A stretch of DNA of 7,222 nucleotides from Deltaproteobacteria bacterium (GTDB lineage Bacteria; Myxococcota; XYA12-FULL-58-9; JAUUZB01). The stretch is taken from positions 1 to 7,222 of the forward strand of contig JAUUZB010000172.1 of NCBI GenBank assembly GCA_030590185.1, in the 5' to 3' direction. Position 1 is the first letter of the stretch, and every line of letters starts with the position of its first letter. Positions 6,434 to 7,222 of this stretch are shown piece after piece. A program made the translations under genes and the position numbers. Below the pieces are notes generated by a model. It searched no databases, had not been told where the DNA came from, and worked only from the letters and a program-made list of their open reading frames with translations.

Positions 6434-6904
6434 TTACTTGTACTGGACGTCGACGATCTCAAAGGCGCGCGGGCCACCCTTGCGGGGGATCTTGACCTCG
6501 TCGCCGACCTCTTTGCTGACCAAGGCGCGCCCCACCGCGGAGGTGATCGCGATTCGCCCCTCGTTCGGCACCGACTCCTCTTCGCCGACGAGCGTGAAGA
6601 TAGTCTCGTCACCCGATTCGATCTCCTCGAGGGTTACCGTGGCGCCGAACATCACCCTGTCGCCGGAGAGCGTCGTCGGGTCGATGACCTCGGCGCGGGA
6701 CAGCTTGTCCTCCAGGTCGCGAATACGCGCCTCGTTCATGCCCTGGCGGTCCTTGGCGGCGTGGTACTCGGCATTCTCCTTGAGGTCGCCCTCCTCGCGG
6801 GCGATGCCGATCGCCTCGCTGATCTTGGGACGGTCGGACTTGCGGCGGCTGAGCTCTTGCTTGAGCTTTGCGTGGCCAGGGGGCGTGATCGGGAAAGTCG
6901 TCAT
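6434..6904 (-). CDS. greA: Transcription elongation factor GreA
   Basis: A 156-aa protein, close to the usual ~158 aa. GreA binds the RNA polymerase secondary channel and stimulates cleavage of backtracked transcripts. The N-terminal antiparallel coiled coil (about 8-75) carries the hallmark tip EGDLKENAEYHAAKDRQG (38-55), with acidic D40 and E43 at the positions of the catalytic Asp and Glu of E. coli GreA. The C-terminal FKBP-like domain ends with the family's VGRALVSKEVGDEVKI (124-139) and the FEIVDVQY strand (148-155). ATG 6904 is preceded on the minus strand by AAAGAG 8 nt upstream, a weak ribosome binding site. The gap to the upstream reading frame is only 20 nt, so greA is probably in an operon and not transcribed on its own. 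Confidence 0.98.
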   Translation of the reverse strand: MTTFPITPPGHAKLKQELSRRKSDRPKISEAIGIAREEGDLKENAEYHAAKDRQGMNEARIRDLEDKLSRAEVIDPTTLSGDRVMFGATVTLEEIESGDETIFTLVGEEESVPNEGRIAITSAVGRALVSKEVGDEVKIPRKGGPRAFEIVDVQYK

Positions 6905-6924
6905 GGGCTGTGCTCTTTATGGCT

Positions 6925-7221
6925 TTAGAAACTGACCGTCAACGCCGCAGCGGCGCCGCCGGCCAGGGGAAAAATCGAGACCGCGGCCTCGGGGGTTGTC
7001 GCCGGGCCAACGCTGTCGTCGAGCGCGGCGGGGGCGGTGGCGAGGTGATAAACGCTGTAGCCGATTCCGACGACGCCGACCATGGCGAAGGTCCAGCCGA
7101 GCTCGTTGGCCTCCTTGCTGTCGGTGGCCTGTTGGGGGTCGTTGTCATCGAGGCTCGCCGCGTGAACCAGGAAACCCGCGCCCACGCCGCCGGCTACTGC
7201 CGAGCCGCCGAGCGCCAGCAG
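6925..7221 (-). CDS. C-terminal part of a membrane-anchored protein, 5' end outside window
   Basis: The frame is open to the right edge, so the GTG at 7185 is not necessarily the start and the visible 98 residues are a C-terminal fragment. They include two hydrophobic stretches, about 1-23 (LLALGGSAVAGGVGAGFLVHAAS) and 41-62 (GWTFAMVGVVGIGYSVYHLATA). Between them is an acidic/Gln segment (LDDNDPQQATDSKEANE). The fragment closes with an Ala/Gly/Val-rich tail ending in Phe (LTVSF). Two helices plus such a tail resemble the C termini of myxobacterial TPR/PEGA-type membrane proteins, a resemblance from memory and not a family assignment. It sits 20 nt upstream of greA in the same orientation. Confidence 0.7.
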   Translation of the reverse strand: MLALGGSAVAGGVGAGFLVHAASLDDNDPQQATDSKEANELGWTFAMVGVVGIGYSVYHLATAPAALDDSVGPATTPEAAVSIFPLAGGAAAALTVSF

Positions 7222-7222
7222 G

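Noticed and set aside
5362..6495. 377-aa plus-strand open frame
   Set aside because: It is antisense to the MORN gene and the small upstream gene, with no domain signature; a GC-rich shadow frame.
6180..6935. 251-aa plus-strand open frame
   Set aside because: It lies antisense to greA, which is unmistakable; the translation is Ser-rich shadow sequence.

Overview
The window is GC-rich, almost fully coding bacterial DNA with strong G/C preference at third codon positions. The gene content is a sigma-54 activator with GAFTGA loop, a TlpA-type thioredoxin, MORN-repeat and Pro/Ala-rich proteins, and a two-helix membrane tail ending in a beta-like segment and a terminal Phe. This fits a deltaproteobacterial or myxobacterial (Myxococcota-like) chromosome. 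That placement is inference from style and content, because no rRNA or other phylogenetic marker is present.

Layout. (1) 3-1022 (+): C-terminal part of a sigma-54-dependent activator (AAA+ core, a repeat-built Ala/Pro/Thr/Val linker, Fis-type HTH), cut by the left edge. (2) 1097-1975 (-): an unrecognised ~292-aa protein, convergent with the activator. (3) 1976-2047: a compact divergent control region with a perfect 8+8 bp dyad and two near-identical 13-bp AT-rich repeats. (4) 2048-3292 (+): a METTL25/RRNAD1-like SAM methyltransferase. (5) 3361-3963 and 3987-4835 (+): a likely two-gene envelope operon, a secreted TlpA-like thioredoxin and a lipoprotein with four Tudor/SH3-like repeats in an A-B-A-B order. 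(6) On the minus strand, reading right to left from the window edge: the tail of a membrane-anchored protein (6925-7221), greA (6434-6904), a small unrecognised protein (5952-6407) and a membrane-anchored MORN-repeat protein (4840-5955). Their tight spacing suggests one transcription unit; the last two overlap by an ATGA. It converges with the lipoprotein gene with only 4 nt between the stop codons.

How the genes work together is mostly unknown. The best-supported link is the thioredoxin plus Tudor-repeat lipoprotein pair, both exported and 23 nt apart. No mobile element, CRISPR array, tRNA or rRNA was seen, and no gene-free stretch exceeds 300 bases. The most unusual items are the Tudor-repeat lipoprotein operon, the bacterial METTL25-like enzyme, the divergent operator-like region and two in-frame microsatellite/minisatellite linkers.
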